From NCBI RefSeq assembly GCF_023093595.1, contig NZ_JALLIK010000110.1:62001-126000 (forward strand): DNA of 64,000 bases, in the 5' to 3' direction. Positions 44,316 to 52,465 of this stretch are shown here, piece by piece. This stretch comes from Thauera aromatica_A (GTDB lineage Bacteria; Pseudomonadota; Gammaproteobacteria; Burkholderiales; Rhodocyclaceae). The translations under genes and the position numbers were made by a program. The first letter of the stretch is position 1, and each line of letters opens with the position of its first letter. The notes under the pieces were generated by a model. It searched no databases. It saw nothing but the letters and a program-made list of their open reading frames with translations, and was not told where the DNA came from.

Positions 44316-45440
44316 TCAGTGGATCTCACCCACCGCGAACAACCGGCGGTGCTCCTTCATCGCGTAGCGGTCGGTCATCCCGGCGATGTAGTCGGCGATC
44401 GCGCGCGGCGTGCCCGCGCGTGCCATCGCCTGGTACTGCGGCGGCAGGATGTGGGGGTCGGCCATGAAGGCATCGAACAGCTCGGTAACGATGCGCCGCG
44501 CCTTGTTGGTCATGCGCAGCACCTGGTAATGGCGGTACAGCTTCTGGTGGAGGAAAGTCTTCAGTTCGCGCAGGCGCGGCAGCAAACCATCGGAGTAGGC
44601 CACCAGGCGGCCGGCGGCGCGCACATCGGCGAGGGTCCGTACGCCGCTGGCGGCGAGGTTGGCACGGGTCTGGGCGATGAGATCGAGCACCATCAGCTGG
44701 ATCATCCGGCGCACCGTCTCGTTGATCAGCTTGCGCCCCGACAGACCCGGCCAGCGCGCCTCGACTTCGCGGCGCTGAGTGGCGAACAGGTTCACGTCCT
44801 CGAGCTGCTCGAGCGTGATCAGCCCCGAACGCAGACCGTCATCGACATCGTGGTTGTTGTAGGCGATCTCGTCGGCGAGGTTGGCGAGCTGGGCTTCGAG
44901 CGAAGGCTGGGTGCCGTCGAGGAAGCGCTCGCCGAGCTCGCCGAGGCGCACCGCATTGGCGTGCGAGCAGTGCTTGAGGATGCCTTCGCGGGTCTCGAAC
45001 ATCAGGTTCAGGCCGTCGAATGCGGCGTAGCGGTCTTCGAGCAGATCGACGGTGCGCAGCGACTGCAGGTTGTGCTCGAAGCCGCCGTACTCCTTCATGC
45101 AGGCGTTCAACGCTTCCTGGCCGGCGTGGCCGAACGGGGTATGACCGAGGTCGTGGGCGAGGGCGACGGCTTCGGCAAGGTCCTCGTTGAGGCCGAGCTG
45201 GCGGGCGATGCCGCGGGTGATCTGGACGACCTCGATGCTGTGGGTAAGGCGGGTGCGGAACAGGTCGCCCTCGTGGTTCACGAACACCTGGGTCTTGTAT
45301 TCGAGGCGGCGGAAGGCAGTGGAATGGACGATGCGGTCGCGGTCGCGCTGGAACTGGCCGCGCGCGAGCGGAGCCGGCTCATCGTGTTGGCGGCCGCGGG
45401 AAGCGGCCTCGGTGACGGCATACGGTGCGAGCTGAAGCAT
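44316..45440 (-). CDS. dgt: dGTPase-like HD-domain triphosphohydrolase
   Basis: The 374-residue protein starts at ATG 45440, eight bases after GGAGG; an earlier in-frame ATG (45470) is upstream of that site and less likely. The HD metal set is visible in TRLTHSIEVVQ and AHDLGHTPFGHAGQEAL, with a later aspartate in ADEIAYNNHDVDDGLR. Family members split dNTPs to nucleoside and triphosphate in the cytoplasm and influence nucleotide pools and phage defence. In many betaproteobacteria this gene follows aroKB, as here (106-base gap after aroB), and precedes gltB. Confidence 0.93.
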   Translation of the reverse strand: MLQLAPYAVTEAASRGRQHDEPAPLARGQFQRDRDRIVHSTAFRRLEYKTQVFVNHEGDLFRTRLTHSIEVVQITRGIARQLGLNEDLAEAVALAHDLGHTPFGHAGQEALNACMKEYGGFEHNLQSLRTVDLLEDRYAAFDGLNLMFETREGILKHCSHANAVRLGELGERFLDGTQPSLEAQLANLADEIAYNNHDVDDGLRSGLITLEQLEDVNLFATQRREVEARWPGLSGRKLINETVRRMIQLMVLDLIAQTRANLAASGVRTLADVRAAGRLVAYSDGLLPRLRELKTFLHQKLYRHYQVLRMTNKARRIVTELFDAFMADPHILPPQYQAMARAGTPRAIADYIAGMTDRYAMKEHRRLFAVGEIH

Positions 45441-45546
45441 GCGGTTTTCCTCCGGGCCGAAGTCGATCACGGTTCCCGTCGTTTGTGCAGGAGGCCTCCC
45501 CGGCGGCGTTTCGCTGCAGGAACCGTGCTCCCGCAGCGGCCCGGAC

Positions 45547-46629
45547 TCAGCGGCAGCGTGCCTCGATCGCCGCGGCGATCTCGCTCAGCGCCGCCTCGCC
45601 ATGCACTCGCGCACGTCCGAGGGCGTGCAGCAGCACGAGGCGCAGGCGCCCGGCCTCGACCTTCTTGTCGTGTGCCATCAGCGCGAGGTAGCGCGCCGCG
45701 CCCAGCTTCGGTCCCCACACCGGCAGCTTCGCGCGCAGCAGCAGCGCCTCGATCCGATCGACATCGCCCGCGGCGAGCCAGCCGAGGCGGCGCGACAGTT
45801 CGGCGGCCATCATCGTGCCCGCGGCCACCGCCTCGCCATGCAGCCATTCGCCGTAGCCGAGGCCGGTCTCGATGGCGTGGCCGAAGGTGTGGCCGAGGTT
45901 GAGCAGGGCGCGCTCGCCCTGCTCGGTCTCGTCGGCCGCCACCACTTCGGCCTTGTTGCGGCAGGAGCGCTCGATCGCGTACACCAGCGCGTCCGGGTCG
46001 CGGGCGAGCAGGCGTTCGAGGTTTGCTTCCAGCCAGGCAAGGAAGTCGGGATCGCGGATCAGGCCGTACTTGATCACTTCGGCGAGACCGGCAGCCAGTT
46101 CGCGATCGGGCAGCGTCGCCAGGGTGTCGATGTCGGCCAGCACCAGCCTGGGCTGGTAGAAGGCGCCGATCATGTTCTTGCCCAGCGGATGGTTGATCGC
46201 GGTCTTGCCGCCGACCGAGGAGTCGACCTGCGCGAGCAGGGTCGTCGGAATCTGGATGAAAGGCATCCCGCGCTGGTAGCAGGCGGCGGCAAAGCCGCCC
46301 ATGTCGCCGACCACCCCGCCGCCGAGCGCGACCAGCGTAGTGGAACGTTCGCAGCGCTCGGTGAGCAGCATGTCGAAGATGCGATTCAGCGTTTCCCAGG
46401 TTTTGTACGCCTCGCCGTCGGGCAGGCTCACCACGCTCACGCTCACGCCCGCCTGCTCCAGCGCGGCGCGCAGTCCGCCCAGGTAGAGCGGGCCGACGGT
46501 GTCGTTGGTGACGATCGCCACCCGCGGCGTCTTCAGCCGCGCCAGGACGAGGTCGGCACGGCCGAGCAGGCCGCGGCCGATGTGGATCGGGTAGGCGCGA
46601 TCGCCGAGGGCAACGTTCAGGGTTTGCAT
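45547..46629 (-). CDS. aroB: 3-dehydroquinate synthase
   Basis: The 360-residue enzyme has the NAD-binding GGGVVGDMGGFAAACYQRG and TTLLAQVDSSVGGKTAINHPLGKNMIGAFYQP, and the zinc-ligand region LNLGHTFGHAIET with a further HGEAVAAG. It turns DAHP into 3-dehydroquinate, second step of the shikimate pathway. Its ATG (46629) overlaps the aroK end by 13 bases, so aroK-aroB are one transcript. The next gene, dgt, follows after 106 bases on the same strand. Confidence 0.97.
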   Translation of the reverse strand: MQTLNVALGDRAYPIHIGRGLLGRADLVLARLKTPRVAIVTNDTVGPLYLGGLRAALEQAGVSVSVVSLPDGEAYKTWETLNRIFDMLLTERCERSTTLVALGGGVVGDMGGFAAACYQRGMPFIQIPTTLLAQVDSSVGGKTAINHPLGKNMIGAFYQPRLVLADIDTLATLPDRELAAGLAEVIKYGLIRDPDFLAWLEANLERLLARDPDALVYAIERSCRNKAEVVAADETEQGERALLNLGHTFGHAIETGLGYGEWLHGEAVAAGTMMAAELSRRLGWLAAGDVDRIEALLLRAKLPVWGPKLGAARYLALMAHDKKVEAGRLRLVLLHALGRARVHGEAALSEIAAAIEARCR

Positions 46630-47147
46630 GGGCTCTTGTGGAAAGTCTGCAGGGCGGTTTCGACCAGCCGCACCATGGTGCCGGGGTTGCCGCGCCCGCC
46701 GTCGACGACGAGATCGGCCACTTCGCGGTACAGGGGGTCGCGCTGATGGTACAGCTCGATGATGCGCTGGCGCGGGTCATCCACCTGAAGCAGTGGGCGG
46801 TTACGGTCGTGACGGGTGCGTTCGTAGAGGATCTGCGGCGGCACGTTGAGGTAGATGACGGTGCCACGCTCGCGCATCAGCGCGCGGTTGGCCGGGGTCG
46901 TCACCACGCCGCCGCCGGTGGCGATGACGATGTCGGATTCGCGGGTGAGCTCGTCGATCATCTGCGTCTCGCGCCTGCGGAAACCGGCTTCGCCCTCGAT
47001 CTCGAAGATCGTCGGGATGCTCACTCCGGTGCGGGCGACGATCTCGTGGTCGCAGTCGGCGAAGCGCGCCTTACGCCGCCGCGCCAGTTCCTTGCCGACC
47101 GTGGTCTTGCCGGCGCCCATCATGCCGATCAGTATCAGACAGCTCAC
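46617..47147 (-). CDS. aroK: Shikimate kinase
   Basis: From GTG 47147 the product has 176 residues and begins MSCLILIGMMGAGKTTVGKEL, with the P-loop at residues 8-15. The shikimate-binding aspartate is in ADCDHEIVARTGVSI, the arginine in GFRRRE, and GGGVV and the lid RHDRNRPLL follow. It phosphorylates shikimate with ATP. Upstream residues in frame belong to the pilQ terminator region, so they are not coding. The start has only a weak ribosome binding site. The gene lies after the pilMNOPQ operon in the conserved order, but a terminator separates them here. Confidence 0.94.
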   Translation of the reverse strand: MSCLILIGMMGAGKTTVGKELARRRKARFADCDHEIVARTGVSIPTIFEIEGEAGFRRRETQMIDELTRESDIVIATGGGVVTTPANRALMRERGTVIYLNVPPQILYERTRHDRNRPLLQVDDPRQRIIELYHQRDPLYREVADLVVDGGRGNPGTMVRLVETALQTFHKSPCKP

Positions 47148-47169
47148 ACGCGATTCGCCGGAAGTCGAG

Positions 47170-47204
47170 AAAAAAAGGGCGGGCCCCTCTCGGGAGGCCC
47201 GCCC
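47170..47204 (-). terminator. Intrinsic terminator after pilQ
   Basis: On the minus strand GGGCGGGCC and GGCCCGCCC form a perfect 9-bp stem with a 10-base loop, followed by T7. It sits between pilQ (stop 47232) and aroK (start 47147). This is the strongest single-direction terminator in the window. Confidence 0.93.
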
Positions 47205-47231
47205 GGGCATTGTATCAGCAGAGCGGAGGGC

Positions 47232-49400
47232 TTACCGCAGGGTCAGCGCGTCGGCGACGATGCGCGGAGTGATGAACACGAGCAGCTCCTTGCGGTTGGA
47301 TACGGTGGTCCGCGACTTGAACAGGTTGCCCACGACCGGGATATCGCCCAGCAGCGGCACCTGGTCGACGCCGCTGGCTTCCTCTTCCTCGTAAATCCCG
47401 CCGATGACGACGGTGCCGCCGTTCTCGATCAGCACCTCGCTCTTGACGTTCTTGGTTTCGATCGGCGGCACGCCGAGCAGCATGTTCTCGTACAGCGGCC
47501 GGTCCTTGTTGACCTCGATCGCCAGCTGCAGCCGGCCGTCGGGAGTGATCTGCGGCTTCACCTTCAACGACAGCACGGCCTTCTTGAACTCGACATTGGT
47601 CGCACCCGAGCTGGTCGCTTCCTGATAGGGAATCTCCGTGCCCTGCTCGATCGAGGCCTCGACCTGGTTGGCGGTCAGCACCCGCGGGCTGGACACGATC
47701 CGGCCCCGGCCGTCGGATTCGAGCGCCTGCAGCTCGAGGTTGAGGAAGCGGGTCAGGCCTTTGTTGAACAGCGTCAGGTTCAGCGCACCGTAACCCTTCG
47801 GCATAAAATCGCCGCCACCAACCTTCACCGACTCACCGACCATCTGCATCATGTCGGTGATCGGGTAGTCGCCCGTGCGGTCGATCTTCACCCCCCCCGT
47901 TTCTTCGTCGGGAACCAGGGAAACGAACTCCGAGTTGCCGAAACCGATCTTCGCCCCGTTGCCGAGCGAAGCGTATCCACGGCTGCCGAAACCCAGGCGC
48001 ACTCCCAGGTCACGGGCGAAGGTCTTGTTCGCCTCGACGATCCGCGCCTCGATCAGCACCTGGCGCGGCGCGACGTCGATCTCCTGCACCAGCCGGCGCA
48101 GCGCCTGCAGGCGCGAGCCGACGTCGGTGACGAAGACCTTGTTGCTGCGCTCGTCGACGACGACCGTGCCGCGCTTGGAGAGCATGGTCTGGTCCTTGCT
48201 CTTGAGGAAATCGAAGATCTCCTTGGCCTTGTGGTAGTTGATCTGGAAGCTTTCGGTCTGCAGCGGTTCGAGGTCGCTGATCTGCGCCTTCGCTTCCAGC
48301 TGCTGCTTCTCGCGCGCGGCGAGCTCTTCGCCCGGAGCGATCCAGATCACGTTGCCGTTCTTGCGCATGTCCAGGCCCTTGGCCTGGAGGATGATGTCCA
48401 GCGCCTGGTCCCAGGGCACGTCCTTCAGGCGCAGGGTGAGGCTGCCCTGGACGGAGTCGGAGGTGATGATGTTGAAGTCGGTGAAGTCGGCGATCACCTG
48501 CAGCACCGAGCGCACATCCACGTCCTGAAAGTTCAGCGACAGCTTTTCGCCCTGGAACTGGCCGCGCGAACCCTGCACCAGCTTGTTCGGGTCCTCCACG
48601 ACCCGCCTGACCTCGAGCACGAAGCGCGTATCGCTCTGGTAGGCGTTGTGCTCCCACAGGCCGTTCGGCGTTACGGTCAGGCGCACGCGATCACCGAGCT
48701 GCTGCGTGCTCATCGAAGTCACCGGCGTGGCGAAATCGGTGACGTCGGCACGCCGGCGCAGGTGCTCGGGCAGCGCCGCCTGGAGAAAATCGACCACCAG
48801 GCCGCCGCCTTGCTGGCGGATGTCGATCCCGGCGTCGGCGCTCGACAAGTCGACCACCACCCGCCCTTCGCCTTCGCTGCCGCGGCGGAAGCTGACGTCG
48901 CGCACGGCGACCCCCGCCGCCGCGGAAGGCTCGGCGAAGTTGCCCTCGGGCGCCGGAAGCGTGCTCGCCTGCGCCGCCGGGAGGCGCGGTGGCGAGATCG
49001 CGATCACCAGGTCGCGCCCCTCGATGCGCGCCTCGTAGGGGCTGATCTTGACCAGGTTCAGCACCAGGCGGGTGCGGTCGCCGACCTGCACGATGTCGGC
49101 ACTGCGCAGATCGCCCTGCTCGACGCGCTGCACGCTGCGCCCGAGGGCATTCACGGTGGCGGCGAAGTCGAAAGCGATGCGCGCCGGCTCGGCTACGCTG
49201 AAGCTGGGCGGCAGGTCGGTGAGCGCCTCCTTCAGGCTCACCCGGACATAAAGCGCGCCGCCCTGCTCGGCGACTTCCAGCCCTTCGATGCGGTTGCCCG
49301 ACGGCCGGACCTGCTCCGCCTCCTGCGCGCGCACGGCGGCCGCAGGCGCAAGGCCTGCGCAAGCGGCCACCAGCAGCAGCACTCCGATACGGTGTTTCAT
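47232..49400 (-). CDS. pilQ: Type IV pilus secretin PilQ
   Basis: The 722-residue protein has a signal peptide (MKHRIGVLLLVAACAGLAPAAAV), one or two AMIN domains (about 30-290), an STN/N0-like part (LSLNFQDVDVRSVLQVIADFT), an N1 domain and the C-terminal secretin domain (DEETGGVKIDRTGDYPI, SSPRVLTANQVEASIEQGTEIPYQ, VVIGGIYEEEEASGVDQVPLLGDIPVVGNLFK). It forms the outer-membrane channel for the type IV pilus. It is the last gene of pilMNOPQ, its start overlapping pilP by four bases, and is followed by a strong terminator. Confidence 0.97.
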   Translation of the reverse strand: MKHRIGVLLLVAACAGLAPAAAVRAQEAEQVRPSGNRIEGLEVAEQGGALYVRVSLKEALTDLPPSFSVAEPARIAFDFAATVNALGRSVQRVEQGDLRSADIVQVGDRTRLVLNLVKISPYEARIEGRDLVIAISPPRLPAAQASTLPAPEGNFAEPSAAAGVAVRDVSFRRGSEGEGRVVVDLSSADAGIDIRQQGGGLVVDFLQAALPEHLRRRADVTDFATPVTSMSTQQLGDRVRLTVTPNGLWEHNAYQSDTRFVLEVRRVVEDPNKLVQGSRGQFQGEKLSLNFQDVDVRSVLQVIADFTDFNIITSDSVQGSLTLRLKDVPWDQALDIILQAKGLDMRKNGNVIWIAPGEELAAREKQQLEAKAQISDLEPLQTESFQINYHKAKEIFDFLKSKDQTMLSKRGTVVVDERSNKVFVTDVGSRLQALRRLVQEIDVAPRQVLIEARIVEANKTFARDLGVRLGFGSRGYASLGNGAKIGFGNSEFVSLVPDEETGGVKIDRTGDYPITDMMQMVGESVKVGGGDFMPKGYGALNLTLFNKGLTRFLNLELQALESDGRGRIVSSPRVLTANQVEASIEQGTEIPYQEATSSGATNVEFKKAVLSLKVKPQITPDGRLQLAIEVNKDRPLYENMLLGVPPIETKNVKSEVLIENGGTVVIGGIYEEEEASGVDQVPLLGDIPVVGNLFKSRTTVSNRKELLVFITPRIVADALTLR

Positions 49401-49915
49401 TTTCCGGCCTCCTGCCGCTCCTGCAGTATCAGCGAACGGGTGCGCTCGACCCAGTCGCCATAAACGTCCTCGACCAGCTCGCGCAACGTCACCTCGTTTT
49501 CCGTGACCCGGATGACGACGCCGAAATCCTGCCCCATGTAATTGCCCGGCCGCACCTGGTGGAGCGCGTTGCCGGCGCGGATCAGCGCATGCGTGACCCC
49601 GTCCCGGGTCAGCACCCCGACCATCTGCAGCGTCTCCAGTGCATGGCCTTCGAGCGGCTCGCGGCGGCGGTTCATGTCCGGCCCCGCGCTGCTGCCCGAC
49701 ACCCGCTGCGGCGCCATGCGCGCGCTGCGAAACGGATCGTCGCCCTGTTCGCCGGCATACCCCACCACCGGGAAGGGCCGCAGCTCGGGCAGCGGACGCA
49801 CGGCGCCGCGCATGCCGCGCACCTGCGCCTCCATCCAGGGCTGGAGATCGTCCTGTTCTCCGCCCGCGCAGCCGGCCAGCACCAGGCAGGCGGCGAGCAC
49901 TCCCGCCTTGTTCAT
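49397..49915 (-). CDS. pilP: Type IV pilus assembly lipoprotein PilP
   Basis: The 172-residue protein has a lipoprotein signal (MNKAGVLAACLVLAGC, acylated Cys at 16). The PilP domain covers about 75-165 with the conserved pattern LETLQMVGVLTRDGVTHALI and GNYMGQDFGVVIRV. It binds PilNO dimers at the inner membrane and links them to PilQ. The gene overlaps pilO before it and pilQ after it by four bases each. Confidence 0.95.
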   Translation of the reverse strand: MNKAGVLAACLVLAGCAGGEQDDLQPWMEAQVRGMRGAVRPLPELRPFPVVGYAGEQGDDPFRSARMAPQRVSGSSAGPDMNRRREPLEGHALETLQMVGVLTRDGVTHALIRAGNALHQVRPGNYMGQDFGVVIRVTENEVTLRELVEDVYGDWVERTRSLILQERQEAGK

Positions 49916-50628
49916 TTCTTCTTCCCTCGCGCGGCCTGTTCAGCCTGTGCCGCCTGGCGCTGCTGCGCCAGCTCCTCTTCGTCGAGGTAGCGGTACGTCA
50001 CCGCCTTCGCCTCGAACTCGAGCCGACCGTCCTTGCCCGCCTTCAGCGCGATGTCGTTGAGCGTGACGATCCGGGGCAGGCGCGCGATGTCGCTGACGAA
50101 TTCACCCAGCTCGTGATAGCCGCCGGTGACGCGGATATCGATCGGCATTTCGGCATAGAACTCCTTGACCAGGTCCGCCCCCGGCTTGAACAGCTCGAAT
50201 TGCAGGCCGCGCCCCAGGCCGGCCTGATTGAGGTCGGACAGCAGGGAATCCATCTCCGCCCGGTTCGGCAACTGCTTGAGCAGCGCGCCGAACTGGCGGT
50301 CGATCTCGGCCAGCTGGCGGCGATGCTCGTCCAGATTGACCGCCTGGCGCTTCTTCGCCACCCAGTTTTCACGCAGCTGCAGCTCTTCGGCCACGCTGCG
50401 CTCGAGGCGCTCGGCCTGGCTCCGCCAGTCGAACCACCAGAAAGCGGCGACCGTGGCGAGCAGCACCGCGAGCGCCGCCGCCAGCCGCGGCGCGAGCGGC
50501 CACAGGCCGGGGTCGTTCGGATCAAGGTCCTTGAAGTCCTGCGCCAGGCGCTGCAAGTCGGCGCGGGTGAGGCGCTTGCGTGCGACCGGGGCGGGCGCAG
50601 AGGCCTTACGCGACAGCAGGCGCTTCAT
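49912..50628 (-). CDS. pilO: Type IV pilus inner-membrane protein PilO
   Basis: The 238-residue protein has a cytoplasmic N-terminus, one membrane helix (about 50-70, LAAALAVLLATVAAFWWFDW), a coiled-coil stretch (RSQAERLERSVAEELQLREN and on) and a ferredoxin-like periplasmic domain. PilO pairs with PilN in the alignment complex between PilM and PilP. The C-terminus is a charged, Ala/Gln-rich tail ending in GKKK. It overlaps pilN and pilP by four bases. Confidence 0.95.
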   Translation of the reverse strand: MKRLLSRKASAPAPVARKRLTRADLQRLAQDFKDLDPNDPGLWPLAPRLAAALAVLLATVAAFWWFDWRSQAERLERSVAEELQLRENWVAKKRQAVNLDEHRRQLAEIDRQFGALLKQLPNRAEMDSLLSDLNQAGLGRGLQFELFKPGADLVKEFYAEMPIDIRVTGGYHELGEFVSDIARLPRIVTLNDIALKAGKDGRLEFEAKAVTYRYLDEEELAQQRQAAQAEQAARGKKK

Positions 50629-51215
50629 TTCGCCCCCCCCTTGCCGCCGCGGGGCGGTTCGGGTGTTTCGGCCTGCGGCGGCACGATGCCGATACCGAGG
50701 GTGAATGCGCTGACCCGGCGGCTCTCTTCGGTGGCGGCCTTGGTCTCGATCAGGACCGGCTGCTCGAGAAAGGCCGAAGCATCGAGGTTGCGCATCAGGT
50801 GCGACACGCGCGCGTTGGACTGGGCGAAGCCGGCCAGGGTGACACGCCGGCCGCTCTGCTTGACCGATTTCAGATACACCCCCTCGGGAAGGCTCAGCGC
50901 CAGTTCGTTGAACAGATGCACGGTTTCGGCACGCGTACTCTGCAAGGCTTCGATCACCTGCTTGCGCGCGAGCATGGCGTCGATCTGCTCGCGCAGGCGG
51001 CGGATTTCGGCGATGTCCTGGTCGAGGCGGGCGATCTCGGTCTTGAGAAAAGCGTTGCGCGCGTCCTGGCGCTCGACCCTGAGATCGTACAGGACATGGA
51101 CGAGCAGGCCGATCAACACACCGAGCACGGCCATCGCCCCCGCCAGCAGATAGAACTGCTGGCGGCGCTGGCGGCGCTTTTCGATGCGATGCGGCAGCAG
51201 GTTGATGCGGATCAT
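50625..51215 (-). CDS. pilN: Type IV pilus inner-membrane protein PilN
   Basis: The 196-residue protein begins MIRINLLPHRIEKRRQRRQQ, the conserved INLLP motif that docks into PilM, then one membrane helix (about 21-43) and a coiled coil (EIARLDQDIAEIRRLREQID). The remaining periplasmic domain (to about 180) pairs with PilO. The end is Pro/Gly-rich. Start and stop overlap the neighbouring pil genes by four bases. Confidence 0.96.
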   Translation of the reverse strand: MIRINLLPHRIEKRRQRRQQFYLLAGAMAVLGVLIGLLVHVLYDLRVERQDARNAFLKTEIARLDQDIAEIRRLREQIDAMLARKQVIEALQSTRAETVHLFNELALSLPEGVYLKSVKQSGRRVTLAGFAQSNARVSHLMRNLDASAFLEQPVLIETKAATEESRRVSAFTLGIGIVPPQAETPEPPRGGKGGAK

Positions 51216-52288
51216 GCGTCGAACCTCCGCAGCGCGAGGCCGCAGGCCACCATCAGCGAAGGCGCATCGGCGAGCAGGTTGCGCGGGCGCACCCGCTCGC
51301 CCGGCGTCATGCCCGCGAACGGATTGGCGACCTCGGTGGGAACCTGGGTGCGCGCCGCCACCACTTCAACCAGCCCCGGCATCCCCGCGCAGCCGCCGGC
51401 GAGGATGACGTGATCGACCCGGTTGAACTGGGTGGAAGTGAAGAAGAACTGCAGTGCGCGCGACACTTCGAGCGCGAGGCTGTCCATGAACGGGCGCATC
51501 AGCTCGCGCGGATAGGTCTCGGGCAGCGACCCGGCGCGCTTGCCGGCTTCGGCCTCGTCCAGGCCGACGCCGTAGTGGCGAGCGATGTCCTGGGTGAGCT
51601 GGAAACCGCCGAAAGCCTGCTCGCGCGTGTACACCGACTGACGGTTGCGGAACATGGTGACGTTCATCACGTTCGCACCGACATCGACGAGGGCGATCAC
51701 CCGATCCTCGCCGCCGCCCGGCAGCCGCCGGCACACGAGTTCGAGCGCGGATTCGATGGCAAGCGACTCGACATCGACGATCACGGCCCTGAGCCCGGCG
51801 GCCTGGGCCGCGGCGACGCGGTCTTCGACCTTGTCCTTGCGCGAAGCCGCGATCATCACTTCGACCTCTCCCGGAGCGCCGGGCGCCGGGCCGATCACCT
51901 GGAAATCGAGATTGACTTCGTCGAGGGCGAACGGAATGTACTGGTTGGCCTCGGCCTCGACGGCGAACTCCATTTCGGCTTCGCGCAGACCTTCGGGGAG
52001 GACGATCTTCTTGGTGATGACCGACGAGGACGGCAACGCCACGGCGACATTGCGTATGCCGGGACCAAAGCGGCGCAACGCGCGCTTGAGCGCTTCGCCG
52101 AGCGGTTCGAGCTTGACGATGTTGCCATCGGCGACGGTGTCGCGCGGCAGCGGCTCGATCACGTAACGCTCGACTTTGTAAGCGTCCTTGTCGGTCCCGG
52201 ACAGCTCGACCAGCTTTACCGATGAAGACGAAATATCGAGTCCGGCAAGCTGGCGTGTCGCCGAGCTGAAGAACGGGAGGTCAATCAC
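51212..52288 (-). CDS. pilM: Type IV pilus actin-like ATPase PilM
   Basis: The 358-residue cytoplasmic protein has the actin-like fold pattern: LAGLDISSSSVKLVEL at the N-terminus (phosphate 1), VALVDVGANVMNVTMF in the middle (phosphate 2) and VILAGGCAGMPGLVEVV (adenosine). It binds the N-terminus of PilN and gives the cytoplasmic base of the alignment complex. It is the first gene of pilMNOPQ and is divergent from the PBP1a gene with 177 bases between them, a common arrangement in proteobacteria. Confidence 0.96.
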   Translation of the reverse strand: MIDLPFFSSATRQLAGLDISSSSVKLVELSGTDKDAYKVERYVIEPLPRDTVADGNIVKLEPLGEALKRALRRFGPGIRNVAVALPSSSVITKKIVLPEGLREAEMEFAVEAEANQYIPFALDEVNLDFQVIGPAPGAPGEVEVMIAASRKDKVEDRVAAAQAAGLRAVIVDVESLAIESALELVCRRLPGGGEDRVIALVDVGANVMNVTMFRNRQSVYTREQAFGGFQLTQDIARHYGVGLDEAEAGKRAGSLPETYPRELMRPFMDSLALEVSRALQFFFTSTQFNRVDHVILAGGCAGMPGLVEVVAARTQVPTEVANPFAGMTPGERVRPRNLLADAPSLMVACGLALRRFDA

Positions 52289-52465
52289 AAAGAAAACCCT
52301 TGAATTTCTTCATGTTACGATCAACACCTTGACCGGGTCCAAGGATGCTAGCAACAAGCCGGGGGCAGTGTAAAGCGAAGTCCGCCGCGGATAATGTCCG
52401 CTCACAGCTGCGCCCGGATGCATCCTTTATAATGCTCGCCCGTTCCACACCCCCCTGGATTGCCC

